64,000 nucleotides of DNA, from positions 248,001 to 312,000 of the forward strand of contig JAGSNX010000004.1 in assembly GCA_018139225.1 (NCBI GenBank), written 5' to 3'. Of the stretch, positions 1 to 8,111 are shown piece by piece; within the stretch, counting starts at the first letter, position 1, and the number at the start of each line of letters is the position of its first letter. The translations under genes were made by a program, and so were the position numbers. Source of the stretch: Microvirga sp. SRT01. GTDB lineage: Bacteria; Pseudomonadota; Alphaproteobacteria; Sphingomonadales; Sphingomonadaceae. The notes below the pieces were generated by a model that had not been told where the DNA came from, did no database searches, and saw nothing but the letters and a program-made list of their open reading frames with translations.

Positions 1-1366
1 GATCGGACTGCCGGACGTGCCGGGTCTGCGCGAACAGGACGATGGTGCCGACGATGAAGGCGATGGCGAGCCCGAACTGGAACACGACCAGCGCCTCGCG
101 CGTGCGCGTTCCCGCACGACCGCCGCCCGGCGACCGCGCCGACGCCAGCACCGCCGCTGCCGGATAGCGCGACAGCAACAGCGCCGGGTAGAACCCCGCC
201 GCAACGCCGACCACCAGCACCAGCAACATCAAAAGCGGCACGACCACCAGATACGGGATCGTCAGCGACAGACCGCCCGCGGCATTCACCAGCGGCAGGC
301 TCAGTTCCGCCAGCATCAGCCCGATCAGCGCGGCGAGCGCGACCGTCAGCACCGCCTCGCCCAAAAACTGGCGGACCAGCGCGCCGCGATCCGCACCCAG
401 CACCTTGCGCATCGCGACCTCGCGCGCCCGCAATCCTGCCCGCGCCGTCGCGAGGTTCACGTAATTGACGATCGCGATCAGCAGCGTCAGCAGCCCGACG
501 ATCCCCAGCGTGACGACGGTCAGCTTCTGCCCGGCGCTCTGCGTGCCGGTCGGCTCCAGATGCCAGCGTTCGATCGGCAACAGGCCGAGACTCAGCGTCT
601 TGGACGCGTCCTTGCCCATGTCCTGGGTTGCGCGGCGATCGACGAACGTGCCGGTCTTGCGCTCGAACGCCCGCGCCGCCTCGGGCGTTTCGAAGCGCAG
701 GAATGTCTGCAACTGGCTGCTGCCCCAATGGTACCAATTGTCGGTCGGCGGCGTCTTCGCCAGCGGGATCAGGATCGACAGCTTGAACTCGCTGTTCTTC
801 GGCAGGTCGCGGAACACGCCTGCCACGCGGTAGCTGTTGGCGCTGTCCATCGCGACCGTCATCGTCTGACCGATCGGATCGCTCGACCCGAAATACTTCT
901 TCGCCGCGCTCTCGCTGATGATCGCGTTGGCCGGCGACGTCAGCGCGGCGCGGCCGTCACCCTGCGCCATCGGCAGGTCGAACAGGTCGAAGAAGGTCGG
1001 ATCGACCTGCGCGACGTCTTCGCTGACGGCGGCACCGCTGCGCACGACGCTGCCGGCATCCTCGCCGCCGCGCACCCGCGTGCCGACCGTGCCGGGGAAA
1101 TCCTCCCGCATCTGGTCCAGCAGTCCGCCCATCGTCCACGGAATCGCGCCATTGAACGCGCTACCGGGCATGTTCCAGACCGATTGCACGAGGTAGATGC
1201 GGTCATACCGCGGCAGCCATTTCTCGTAGCTCGTCTCGAACCGCGCATAGAGCGACAGGACGAGGAACACCGCGATCCCCACCGCCAGCCCGCCGATGTT
1301 CAGCGCGGCGTAAAGTTTGTGGCGGGTGAGCGAACGATACAGGGTCAACAAGGCAAAGCGGTTCAT
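1..1366 (-). CDS. ABC transporter permease, MacB/FtsX type (3' end outside window)
   Basis: Membrane subunit of an ABC3/MacB-type exporter. The reading frame is open from the ATG at 1366 to the window edge, so about 455 residues are present and the C-terminal half is missing. It starts MNRFALLTLYRSLTRHKLYA, followed by a hydrophobic first membrane segment (NIGGLAVGIAVFLVLSLY), an extracytoplasmic MacB_PCD-like domain, and an FtsX core with LLIAIVNYVNLATAR and REVAMRKVLGA. It lies 36 bases downstream of a second permease with an almost identical N-terminus and FtsX core, so the two look like a tandem duplication. It is the last visible gene of the operon that starts with the fusion protein at 6591. 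The family is clear; the substrate is unknown. Confidence 0.85.
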   Translation of the reverse strand, partial: MNRFALLTLYRSLTRHKLYAALNIGGLAVGIAVFLVLSLYARFETSYEKWLPRYDRIYLVQSVWNMPGSAFNGAIPWTMGGLLDQMREDFPGTVGTRVRGGEDAGSVVRSGAAVSEDVAQVDPTFFDLFDLPMAQGDGRAALTSPANAIISESAAKKYFGSSDPIGQTMTVAMDSANSYRVAGVFRDLPKNSEFKLSILIPLAKTPPTDNWYHWGSSQLQTFLRFETPEAARAFERKTGTFVDRRATQDMGKDASKTLSLGLLPIERWHLEPTGTQSAGQKLTVVTLGIVGLLTLLIAIVNYVNLATARAGLRAREVAMRKVLGADRGALVRQFLGEAVLTVALAALIGLMLAELSLPLVNAAGGLSLTIPYLVVVPLLMLLVLVVGVAAGFYPALLLSRYPAAAVLASARSPGGGRAGTRTREALVVFQFGLAIAFIVGTIVLFAQTRHVRQSD

Positions 1367-1402
1367 CGCGAACGCTCCAGACCAGAGGAAAGGGTGAAGA
1401 CA

Positions 1403-3829
1403 TCAGTCATGGCGCAGCGCCCGGGCGGGTGCGGCGCGGCTCGCCCGCAGCGACTGGCCGATGACGGTCAGCGTCGCGATGACGAGGGCGAGCAGGCTCG
1501 CCGCCACGAAATACAGGGGTGACAGCGCGATCGGGTCGGCGAACCCAGCCAGCCACAGGCGCATCGCCGCATAGGCGATCGGCCAGGCGAGCAGATTGGC
1601 GATCAACACCGGCCGCAGGAACTGGCCGACCAGCAGCCGGACGATGTCCGCCGCCGACGCGCCCAGCGTCTTGCGGATGCCGATCTCGTGCATCCGCCGC
1701 GCGGCGTTGAACGAGGCGAGGCCGCACAATCCGATACAGCCGATGAAGACCGCCAGCCCCGATCCGATCGCGAACAGTCGCGCCGCCCGCTCGTCCGCCT
1801 CGTGCAACGGAGCAAGGCGTCGATCGGCGCTCTCGACGATCAGCGGCACGTCGGGCGCGATCCGCCGCCACGCGCGGCCGATCGCATCGGTCATCGTGCG
1901 TCGGTCGCCCGTGAAGCGGATCGCCGCCACCGGCGTCGGCACGAACTCGCGGTAGTAGACATAATAGGTCGCCTCGTCGGGCGTGCGCGGCGAGAAGAAG
2001 CGCAAGCGGTCGATCACGCCGACGATCGTGCGCGGCATCGACCCGCCGACCGTCTTGCCGATCGCCTCCGCCGGCGTGCGGAACCCCAGCGCGACCGCCG
2101 CCTTCGCGTTCAGGACGACGTTGCGCCCCTTCGGCCAGCGCTGCCAGTCCGTCGAATCGTCGGCACGGTGCGCGTCGTCGAACAGGCGGCCGGCCAGCAA
2201 CGTCGGGGCATAGGTGCGGAAGAAATCGGGTCCGGTCACCAGCGTCATGACCGACAGGCCGGGCGCGGGTCGCCCCGGCATCTCGACCACGTCGACGTTC
2301 GCACCGCCGTCGCCACCGGGCCCGGCACCGCCCACCCCCACCGACGCGACGCCGGGCAGCGTGCGAAACGCGGCGAGCAAAGCGCGCGTCCGCTCCGGCC
2401 CGACGCCTTTATCGGCGAGCGACGGCACCATCAGCAGGCCGTCGCGCCGGAATCCCAGATCGGCGTTACGGACGTGCGCGACCTGCACGACCAGTACGAT
2501 CGTGCCGATGATGAAGGCGGTGACGAGGCCGAACTGGACGACGACCAGCGCCTCGCGCAGGCGCGCTCCCGCCCGACCGCCGCCGGGCGCGCGTGCGGAT
2601 GCCAACACCGCCGCCGCGGGGAAGCGCGACAGCAGCAGCGCCGGGTAGAAGCCGGCCGCGACCCCCACCAGCAGCGCCAGTACGGCCAGCGCCGGCACGA
2701 CGAGGGCGTAAGGGATCGTCAGCGCCAGTCCACCGGCCGCGTTGACGTAGGGCAGCCCGAGCTCGGCGATCATCAACCCGACCAGCGCGGCGACCGCGAC
2801 TGTGGCCACCGCCTCGCCCAGAAACTGCCGGACCAGCGTGGCGCGATCCGCGCCCAGAACCTTGCGCATCGCGACTTCCCGCGCTCTCAGCCCGGCGCGC
2901 GCCGTGGCGAGATTCACGTAATTGACGATCGCGATCAGCAGCGTCAGCACGCCGACGATCCCCAGCGTCGCCACCGTCAGCGACCGGCCGGCACTCTCCG
3001 GGCCGACCGGGCGCAGGTGGCCGTCCGCGATCGGCATCAGCGGCAGGGAAATCACGTCGGTCGGCCGCGGCCCCAGGTCCATTCCGGCATGACGCTGGAT
3101 GAACGCGGGCATCGCGCGTTCGAAGGCGCGCGCCTGCGCTGGCGTGGCGAAGCGCAGGAAGGTCGCGGCGGACGCGGTGCCCCACTTATACCACATCCAG
3201 TCACCCGCCGGCGGCGTGCGCGGCATCGGCAGCAGGATCGAAAAGCGCAGGTCGCTGTTCGCCGGCAAATCATCGAAGATACCGGCGACGCGGTACGTCG
3301 CGGGCGCATCCACTGCGATCGTCATCGTCTGACCGATCGGGTCGCTGCTCCCGAAGAACTTGCGCGCCGCCGACCGGCTGAGCAGCGCAGCCGTGGGATC
3401 GGCCAGCGCCTGCGCCCCGTCGCCGCGAACCATCGGCAGGTCGAACACGCGGAAGAACGCGGCATCGACCTGCGCCACGTCCTCCTTCGTCGCGGTGTCG
3501 CCGCGAAGGACGCTGCCGCCCTTGCGCCCGCCGCGGATGCGGGTGCCGACGAGACCGGGGAAATCCTGCCGCATCTGTTCCAGCATGCCCGTCATCGTAT
3601 CCGGGTACGCGCCGTTGAACGCGGTGCCGGGCAGGTGCAACTCGGTCAGCATGCGGTAGATTCCGGCATGGCGCGGCAGCCATTTCTCGTAACTCGTCTC
3701 GAACCGGACATAGAGGCCCAGCACCAGGAACACCGCGATTCCGACCGCCAGCCCACCGATGTTGAGCACGGCGTGCATCTTGTGCCGCGTCAGCGATCGA
3801 TAGAGCGTCAGGAGCGCGAAGCGGTTCAT
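1403..3829 (-). CDS. ABC transporter permease, full-length MacB/FtsX type
   Basis: An 808-residue integral membrane permease of the ABC3 (MacB/FtsX) exporter class. The first membrane helix lies near residues 20-42 and is followed by a periplasmic MacB_PCD-like domain. A first FtsX module (about 285-400) contains LLIAIVNYVNLATARAGL and AMRKVLGADRATLV; a second (about 690-800) contains ASFNAARRMHEIGIRKTLGA. The length of about 800 residues with two FtsX modules fits the duplicated-permease type rather than the 400-residue LolC/E type. The ATG at 3829 lies 28 bases after the GIN-domain gene and a second permease follows 36 bases downstream. It probably pairs with that neighbour and with the ATPase at 4619-5299. 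Cargo is unknown. Confidence 0.9.
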   Translation of the reverse strand: MNRFALLTLYRSLTRHKMHAVLNIGGLAVGIAVFLVLGLYVRFETSYEKWLPRHAGIYRMLTELHLPGTAFNGAYPDTMTGMLEQMRQDFPGLVGTRIRGGRKGGSVLRGDTATKEDVAQVDAAFFRVFDLPMVRGDGAQALADPTAALLSRSAARKFFGSSDPIGQTMTIAVDAPATYRVAGIFDDLPANSDLRFSILLPMPRTPPAGDWMWYKWGTASAATFLRFATPAQARAFERAMPAFIQRHAGMDLGPRPTDVISLPLMPIADGHLRPVGPESAGRSLTVATLGIVGVLTLLIAIVNYVNLATARAGLRAREVAMRKVLGADRATLVRQFLGEAVATVAVAALVGLMIAELGLPYVNAAGGLALTIPYALVVPALAVLALLVGVAAGFYPALLLSRFPAAAVLASARAPGGGRAGARLREALVVVQFGLVTAFIIGTIVLVVQVAHVRNADLGFRRDGLLMVPSLADKGVGPERTRALLAAFRTLPGVASVGVGGAGPGGDGGANVDVVEMPGRPAPGLSVMTLVTGPDFFRTYAPTLLAGRLFDDAHRADDSTDWQRWPKGRNVVLNAKAAVALGFRTPAEAIGKTVGGSMPRTIVGVIDRLRFFSPRTPDEATYYVYYREFVPTPVAAIRFTGDRRTMTDAIGRAWRRIAPDVPLIVESADRRLAPLHEADERAARLFAIGSGLAVFIGCIGLCGLASFNAARRMHEIGIRKTLGASAADIVRLLVGQFLRPVLIANLLAWPIAYAAMRLWLAGFADPIALSPLYFVAASLLALVIATLTVIGQSLRASRAAPARALRHD

Positions 3830-3857
3830 GATCCGGAGTCCGGTTCGAGACGGGGGA

Positions 3858-4595
3858 TCAGCCGCAGGACACGTCGGCGGTGCCGGTCTTGCGCACGCTG
3901 CAGCGCGGATGCCCCGCGACCGTCACGTCGCCCGTTCCCCCCGCGGCGACCCGCGCCGTGTCGCTGGCGAAGGTCTTCACATCGCCCGATCCGCTCAGGT
4001 CGACCTGAACGCGCGCCGTCCGGACCGCACTCGTGTCGATGTCACCGGATCCGACCAGCCGCACGGCGACATTCCCGGCGTTGCCGCGCGCGACGACATC
4101 GCCCGACCCCAACAGGTCGATCGCCAGCACCCCCGCGACATTGCCGTCGAGCGTGACGTTGCCCGAGCCGCCCACCTCGATCCGCGCATCGCCAACGCGA
4201 ACGTCGTGCAGCCGCAGGTCGCCCGAGCCACCGACCTTTGCCGCGAACGCAGCCCCGGCGACGCGCCCCACGTCCAGATCCCCCGATCCGGTGATCGTCG
4301 CGGCGCGGATCGCGGGCATCGTCACCGTGACCACGGCGCCCTTATCGCGCCAGTTGCCCGGCCGCCGCCCGACGCGCAGCGTGTTGCCCCGCACGTCGAC
4401 GGTCAGCGCCGCGACCGCGCGCGGATCGCCGCTCGCCACGACGGAGAATGCCGCACCCGGCACGACGCGAACCGTGTCGGAGCCGGTCAGCTCGACCGCG
4501 TCGAAGCGCCCGACCTCGAACCGGCGCTCCCCGGACTGGGCGATGGCAGCGGTGGACGTGGCGAGGATCAGGGCGGCGAGTGCGAGACGGTTCAT
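3858..4595 (-). CDS. Secreted GIN-domain (DUF2807) beta-helix protein
   Basis: A 245-residue protein with a Sec signal peptide (MNRLALAALILATSTAAIAQ) and a body of repeated GSGD/GSGN turns (TGSGDLDV, GGSGDLRL, GGSGNVTL, LGSGDVVA, VGSGDIDT, SGSGDVKT). These are the hallmark of the putative auto-transporter adhesin head GIN domain, DUF2807, a right-handed beta-helix exported to the periplasm or surface. It ends in a short Cys pair (HPRCSVRK...VSCG). The ATG at 4595 is chosen because the signal peptide begins there, although the frame stays open to 5177 inside the ATPase gene. It lies between the ATPase and permease genes of the ABC operon, so it may be cargo or an envelope accessory. That role is inferred from position only. 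Confidence 0.82.
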   Translation of the reverse strand: MNRLALAALILATSTAAIAQSGERRFEVGRFDAVELTGSDTVRVVPGAAFSVVASGDPRAVAALTVDVRGNTLRVGRRPGNWRDKGAVVTVTMPAIRAATITGSGDLDVGRVAGAAFAAKVGGSGDLRLHDVRVGDARIEVGGSGNVTLDGNVAGVLAIDLLGSGDVVARGNAGNVAVRLVGSGDIDTSAVRTARVQVDLSGSGDVKTFASDTARVAAGGTGDVTVAGHPRCSVRKTGTADVSCG

Positions 4596-4618
4596 GGTCG
4601 GGGTCCTTGCTTCAGGGA

Positions 4619-5299
4619 TCAGAGGGCGCGGGCGACGGAGGCGACGATGCGTCCGTCGAGCATGTCGATGCGGCGTTTCGCCATGTCGGCGTGGCTGGGC
4701 GAGTGGGTGACCATCACGATCGTCGCCCCCTCGGCATTGAGGCCGTTCAGGATGTTCATCACCTGCGCACCATTCTCGGTGTCGAGGTTGCCGGTCGGCT
4801 CGTCCGCGAGAATCAGCTTCGGATCGCCGACGATCGCGCGGGCGATGGCTGCGCGCTGCTGCTGACCGCCCGACAATTGATGCGGATAATGGCGCGCGCG
4901 GTGCGCGATGCCGACCTTGTCCATCGCCGCCGCGACGCGCGCGCGCCGGTCGCCGCTCCGGTCCTTGCGATACGCCAGCCCGAGTTCGACATTCTCGGCG
5001 ATCGTCAGTTCGTCGATCAGGTTGAAACTCTGGAACACGAAGCCCAGCGTCTCGCCGCGGAACCGCGCCAGCGCCGCCTCGTCCAGCGCTGCCAGATCGC
5101 GGTCGCCGAACATGTACCGCCCCCCGGTCGGACGATCGACGGTGCCCAGCGTGTTGAGCAGCGTCGACTTGCCGCACCCCGACGGTCCCATGATCGCGAC
5201 GAACTCGCCCGACTGGACGTGCAGGTCGATGTCGTGGAGCGCGGTCGTCTCGACCTCGTCGGAGACGTAGCGGCGCTGGATATTCTCTAGGCGGATCAT
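4619..5299 (-). CDS. ABC transporter ATP-binding protein, MacB/LolD type
   Basis: A 226-residue cytoplasmic ATPase that powers the adjoining permeases. Visible motifs are Walker A GPSGCGKS (about residues 39-46), Q-loop VFQSFNLIDELT, signature LSGGQQQR, Walker B LILADEPTGNLD and the switch histidine in VTHSPSHA. The ADEPTGNLD sequence and overall size are typical of the MacB/LolD/FtsE group. The ATG at 5299 follows the fusion-protein stop by 11 bases; the open frame running on to 6754 is antisense and in-frame noise over the neighbour. The operon context (fusion protein, ATPase, duplicated permeases) points to a tripartite efflux pump. No outer-membrane TolC-type gene is in the window. Confidence 0.93.
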   Translation of the reverse strand: MIRLENIQRRYVSDEVETTALHDIDLHVQSGEFVAIMGPSGCGKSTLLNTLGTVDRPTGGRYMFGDRDLAALDEAALARFRGETLGFVFQSFNLIDELTIAENVELGLAYRKDRSGDRRARVAAAMDKVGIAHRARHYPHQLSGGQQQRAAIARAIVGDPKLILADEPTGNLDTENGAQVMNILNGLNAEGATIVMVTHSPSHADMAKRRIDMLDGRIVASVARAL

Positions 5300-5310
5300 G
5301 ACGGGGCCTT

Positions 5311-6591
5311 TCAGCGGATGTTGAGGATGTCGCCCTTCACGGCCGACGTGTTGCTGGTGACGATGTGTTCGCCGGGTTCGAGGCCGGACAGGATCTCGAC
5401 CTGTTCGGGGTTGCGGCGGCCGATCTTGATGGTGCGGCGGCGGGCATGCGCGCCGTCGCTGTCGAGGACGAAGACCGACGATCCGCCGCCCGCATCCACC
5501 CAGCCGCCGACCGGCACGACCAGCGCGGGGGCGGTGCTGCCCAGCGTGACGCGCACGTCCATCGTCTGGCCGCGGTTGAGGCCGTCGGGTGCCCGGTCGA
5601 AGGTGAGTTCGACGCGGAAACGACCGTCCTTGACCGCGGGCAGCACCTTGCTGACCGTCAGCCGCGCGTCGTTCGCCGTCGCCTTCTGCCCGACCGCGAC
5701 CCGGCCGAGGTAGAATTCGTCGACATCCGCCTCCAGCTTCCATGCGCCTTCGCTGTCGACCTGTCCGGCGGGATCGCCCGGCTTCAGCGTCTGGCCCGGC
5801 TGGATCGCGAAATTGGTCAACCGCCCTCCGGTGGGCGCGCGCACGACCAGCGCGTCGAGGCCCGCGCGCACCGCCGTCAGGTTCCCCGACAGCCGGTTGC
5901 GCGTGTCCGCGAGACGCGACTCCTGCAACGCCGTGATCCGCGCCTCGGTCGCGCCGCCCGACTGCAACTGCGCCAGCCGCTTCTCCTGATAGGCGGCCTC
6001 TTCGGCGAAGCTCTTCACGCCCGCATCGGACACGAAGCCCTTGTCGTGCAGTTGCTGGCGGATGCCGAGTTCGCGGCGCGCCTTGATGAGGTCGTAGTTC
6101 GCCTGCGCGATCTGGCTGGCGCGATCGAGCCGGTTGCGCTCGATCCCCAGATCCTGCCCGGACACGTCGCCCAGCTGCCCGGCGATCTGCGCCTCCCGCG
6201 TCAGCACCTCCAGCCGCAGTTCCGGGTTGGCGAGCCGCGCGAGCGGCTGGCCCGCCCCGACCATCGCACCGTCCTGCACCAACAGGCTCTCGACCTGTCC
6301 GCCCGACAGCACGCCGACCAGCGTCGTCACCTTCGGCGCGACGGTGGCGCGCACCGGCAGATAGTCGGCGAAAGGCGCGCGTGCGACCAGCCCGGTCTCC
6401 ACATCGGCGGACGCGATATCGGTCGATCCCGCCGCTGGCAGGGAGCGCCACACCGCCACCGCGACCAGCACCACCGCCACGGCGATCAGCGCGGCGCGCG
6501 ACCGCCACCACGGCCGCGGCTTTTTCGCGACCTGCCGGTCCATCCCTGCACCGGGAGAGAGGTTTGCGTGTATGCTCGGTTCGGTCATCAT
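5311..6591 (-). CDS. HlyD/MacA-like periplasmic membrane fusion protein
   Basis: A 426-residue periplasmic adaptor of a tripartite efflux pump. It has a short cytoplasmic N-terminus, one membrane anchor (about residues 33-48, AALIAVAVVLVAVAVW), a lipoyl/barrel-sandwich half (LSGGQVESLLVQDGAMVGAG), a long alpha-hairpin (about 135-245), the second lipoyl half (VVRAPTGGRLTNFAIQPGQ) and beta-barrel and membrane-proximal domains ending LSGLEPGEHIVTSNTSAVKG. The start is taken at the double ATG (6591/6588); an upstream in-frame ATG at 6642 would run through the divergent promoter region. It is the first gene of the ABC operon and is divergently oriented from the regulator that probably controls it. 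Confidence 0.88.
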   Translation of the reverse strand: MMTEPSIHANLSPGAGMDRQVAKKPRPWWRSRAALIAVAVVLVAVAVWRSLPAAGSTDIASADVETGLVARAPFADYLPVRATVAPKVTTLVGVLSGGQVESLLVQDGAMVGAGQPLARLANPELRLEVLTREAQIAGQLGDVSGQDLGIERNRLDRASQIAQANYDLIKARRELGIRQQLHDKGFVSDAGVKSFAEEAAYQEKRLAQLQSGGATEARITALQESRLADTRNRLSGNLTAVRAGLDALVVRAPTGGRLTNFAIQPGQTLKPGDPAGQVDSEGAWKLEADVDEFYLGRVAVGQKATANDARLTVSKVLPAVKDGRFRVELTFDRAPDGLNRGQTMDVRVTLGSTAPALVVPVGGWVDAGGGSSVFVLDSDGAHARRRTIKIGRRNPEQVEILSGLEPGEHIVTSNTSAVKGDILNIR

Positions 6592-6731
6592 GCGGACAGT
6601 GTCGCGCAGGAACTCGAAAATGCCGAAAACACGTGAAATCAATGACTAAGCACGATCCCGCCGACAGTCCTCCGTCCGTGGCCGGACAGGGTGTCCGCGA
6701 CCGGACACCGCACGACGTGTCAAGCGGACAC
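6592..6731. promoter_or_regulatory. Divergent control region with GGACA/TGTCC inverted repeats
   Basis: Four related inverted repeats lie between the fusion-protein ATG and the receiver domain of the regulator: a GACA-G-TGTC site at 6594-6602, GGACA-ggg-TGTCC at 6684-6696, GTGTCCG-cgac-CGGACAC at 6691-6708 (perfect 7-bp arms), and GTGTC-aagcg-GACAC at 6717-6731. Clustered copies of one motif in a divergent intergenic region suggest an operator for the Fis-type regulator next door. I looked for a sigma-54 -24/-12 element (GG-N10-GC) and did not find a convincing one. The sites are visible; the binding protein is inferred. Confidence 0.4.
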
Positions 6732-7958
6732 CGGATCCTGCTCGTCGACGACAATCGTCAGATCGCACAGGCGGTCACGCTCGCCTTCGACTGCGCCGGC
6801 CACCGCGTCGACACCGCGGTCGCCCCGCAGGAGGCGTTCTCCCACCTCGCGCAGTACCGCTACGACGCGATCCTGCTCGATCTGAACTTCACGCAGGGGC
6901 AGACCAGCGGCGAGGAGGGCTTCGCCTGCCTCGCCCGGATCGTCGCCGACGATCCCACCGCCGCCGTCGTCGTCATCACCGCGCACAGCGGCATCCGCAT
7001 CGCGGTCGCGGCGATGCAGGCGGGCGCGTCGGACTTCGTGATGAAGCCGTGGCGCAACGCCGACCTGATCGCCCGCGTCGACGCGGCGGTCGGCAAACGC
7101 CGCCGCCCCAGCTCGCCCAGCCTCGCATTCGGCAGCGCTGCGACCGCCACCCCCGCCGGCCTCCACCGCCTGCTCGGCGATTCGCCTGCGGTCGCCGGAC
7201 TGCGCGACCTGATCCGCCGCGTCGCGCCCAGCGCCGCCGGCGTGATCGTGTCGGGACCGTCCGGCTCCGGCCGCAGCCTCGTCGCGGCGCTGCTGCACGC
7301 CGGCTCTCCGCATGCCGATGCCGATGCGATCACGATCGATGTGCGCGATCCGCTGGCGTGGGAGAAGATCGGCGGCACCGCCGGAACGCTGATCCTGCGT
7401 CACCCCGATCGCCTCGACGAGGTGCAGCAGGCGCGCCTGCTCGACCGCTTGCCCGCGACCGCGCGCACCGTCGCGATCGTTGACGACCCCGCCATGATGA
7501 CGCCGCGCCTGCGCGCCCGGCTCGGCACCGTCGATCTCACGATGCCGCCGCTATCCGCGCGCCACGCCGACGCGCTGCTGCTCGCCCGCCATTTCGCTGG
7601 CCTCGCCGCCGCCCGCCACGGCCGCCCGGTGCCCCCCTTCACCGCCTCCGCAGAGGCGCTGATCCTCGCGCGCCACTGGCCCGACGAGGTCCGTGGACTG
7701 GCGCAGGCGATCGAGCGGGCGGTACTGCTGGACGACGACGGCGTCATCGACGCCGCCGCGCTGACGCCGCGACTGGTGGACGCGGTATCCCCCGTCACGA
7801 CCGCCACGCCGCCGCTCGACGTGTCGCTCGAACAGTCGGAACGTGTGATGATCGAAGCCGCCCTCCGTCACCACCACCACAACGTCTCTCACGCCGCCGC
7901 CTCGCTCGGGCTCAGCCGTCAGGCACTCTACCGTCGCATGACCCGACATGGGCTATAG
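6642..7958 (+). CDS. NtrC-family response regulator with degenerate AAA+ domain
   Basis: 438 residues from the ATG at 6642; a GTG at 6717 (residue 26, VSSGHRILLVDD) is an attractive alternative because operator-like repeats lie between the two. The receiver domain has D36/D37, phospho-acceptor D80 (LLDLN) and K135 (MKPW). The central AAA+ region (about 175-390) has decayed: Walker A is GPSGSGRS with Arg for Lys, the GAFTGA sigma-54 contact loop is absent, and the Walker B position reads GTLILRHP without the DE pair. The C-terminus is an intact Fis-type helix-turn-helix (NVSHAAASLGLSRQALYRRM). It therefore probably binds DNA without activating sigma-54, and pairs with the histidine kinase at 8112. 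The likely target is the divergent efflux operon. Confidence 0.87.
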   Translation: MTKHDPADSPPSVAGQGVRDRTPHDVSSGHRILLVDDNRQIAQAVTLAFDCAGHRVDTAVAPQEAFSHLAQYRYDAILLDLNFTQGQTSGEEGFACLARIVADDPTAAVVVITAHSGIRIAVAAMQAGASDFVMKPWRNADLIARVDAAVGKRRRPSSPSLAFGSAATATPAGLHRLLGDSPAVAGLRDLIRRVAPSAAGVIVSGPSGSGRSLVAALLHAGSPHADADAITIDVRDPLAWEKIGGTAGTLILRHPDRLDEVQQARLLDRLPATARTVAIVDDPAMMTPRLRARLGTVDLTMPPLSARHADALLLARHFAGLAAARHGRPVPPFTASAEALILARHWPDEVRGLAQAIERAVLLDDDGVIDAAALTPRLVDAVSPVTTATPPLDVSLEQSERVMIEAALRHHHHNVSHAAASLGLSRQALYRRMTRHGL

Positions 7959-7972
7959 TGCCCTCCTGATCT

Positions 7973-7992
7973 CCCCTCCCCTCGGGGACGGG
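7973..7992. repeat. GC-rich dispersed hairpin repeat
   Basis: A CCCCTCCCC run faces GGGGACGGG, forming an imperfect hairpin just after the regulator stop codon. The block closely resembles the perfect hairpin at 17963-17984. It may act as a weak terminator, although no T-run follows. The rest of 7959-8111 shows no gene, only a GGACACGTCC site at 8067-8076 near the kinase start. Confidence 0.4.
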
Positions 7993-8111
7993 TTGGGGCA
8001 GGCCCTGTCCGCACGCGCGACCTTCGACGCCGCCCGCAAGGCACGAGTCCGGCATGACGACGCCCCGGACACGTCCCCAACGCGACACCCCCACCCCACC
8101 GGCGCCCCGCT

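Noticed and set aside
17-1522. 501-codon plus-strand frame at the window start
   Set aside because: Shadow of the truncated permease gene, Gln/Arg/His-rich.
1688-4156. 822-codon open frame on the plus strand
   Set aside because: Antisense to the permease and GIN genes; Arg/Gln/His-rich low-complexity translation typical of GC-rich shadow frames.
6600-6720. Sigma-54 -24/-12 promoter for the efflux operon
   Set aside because: No GG-N10-GC element in correct spacing on either strand; the regulator also lacks GAFTGA.
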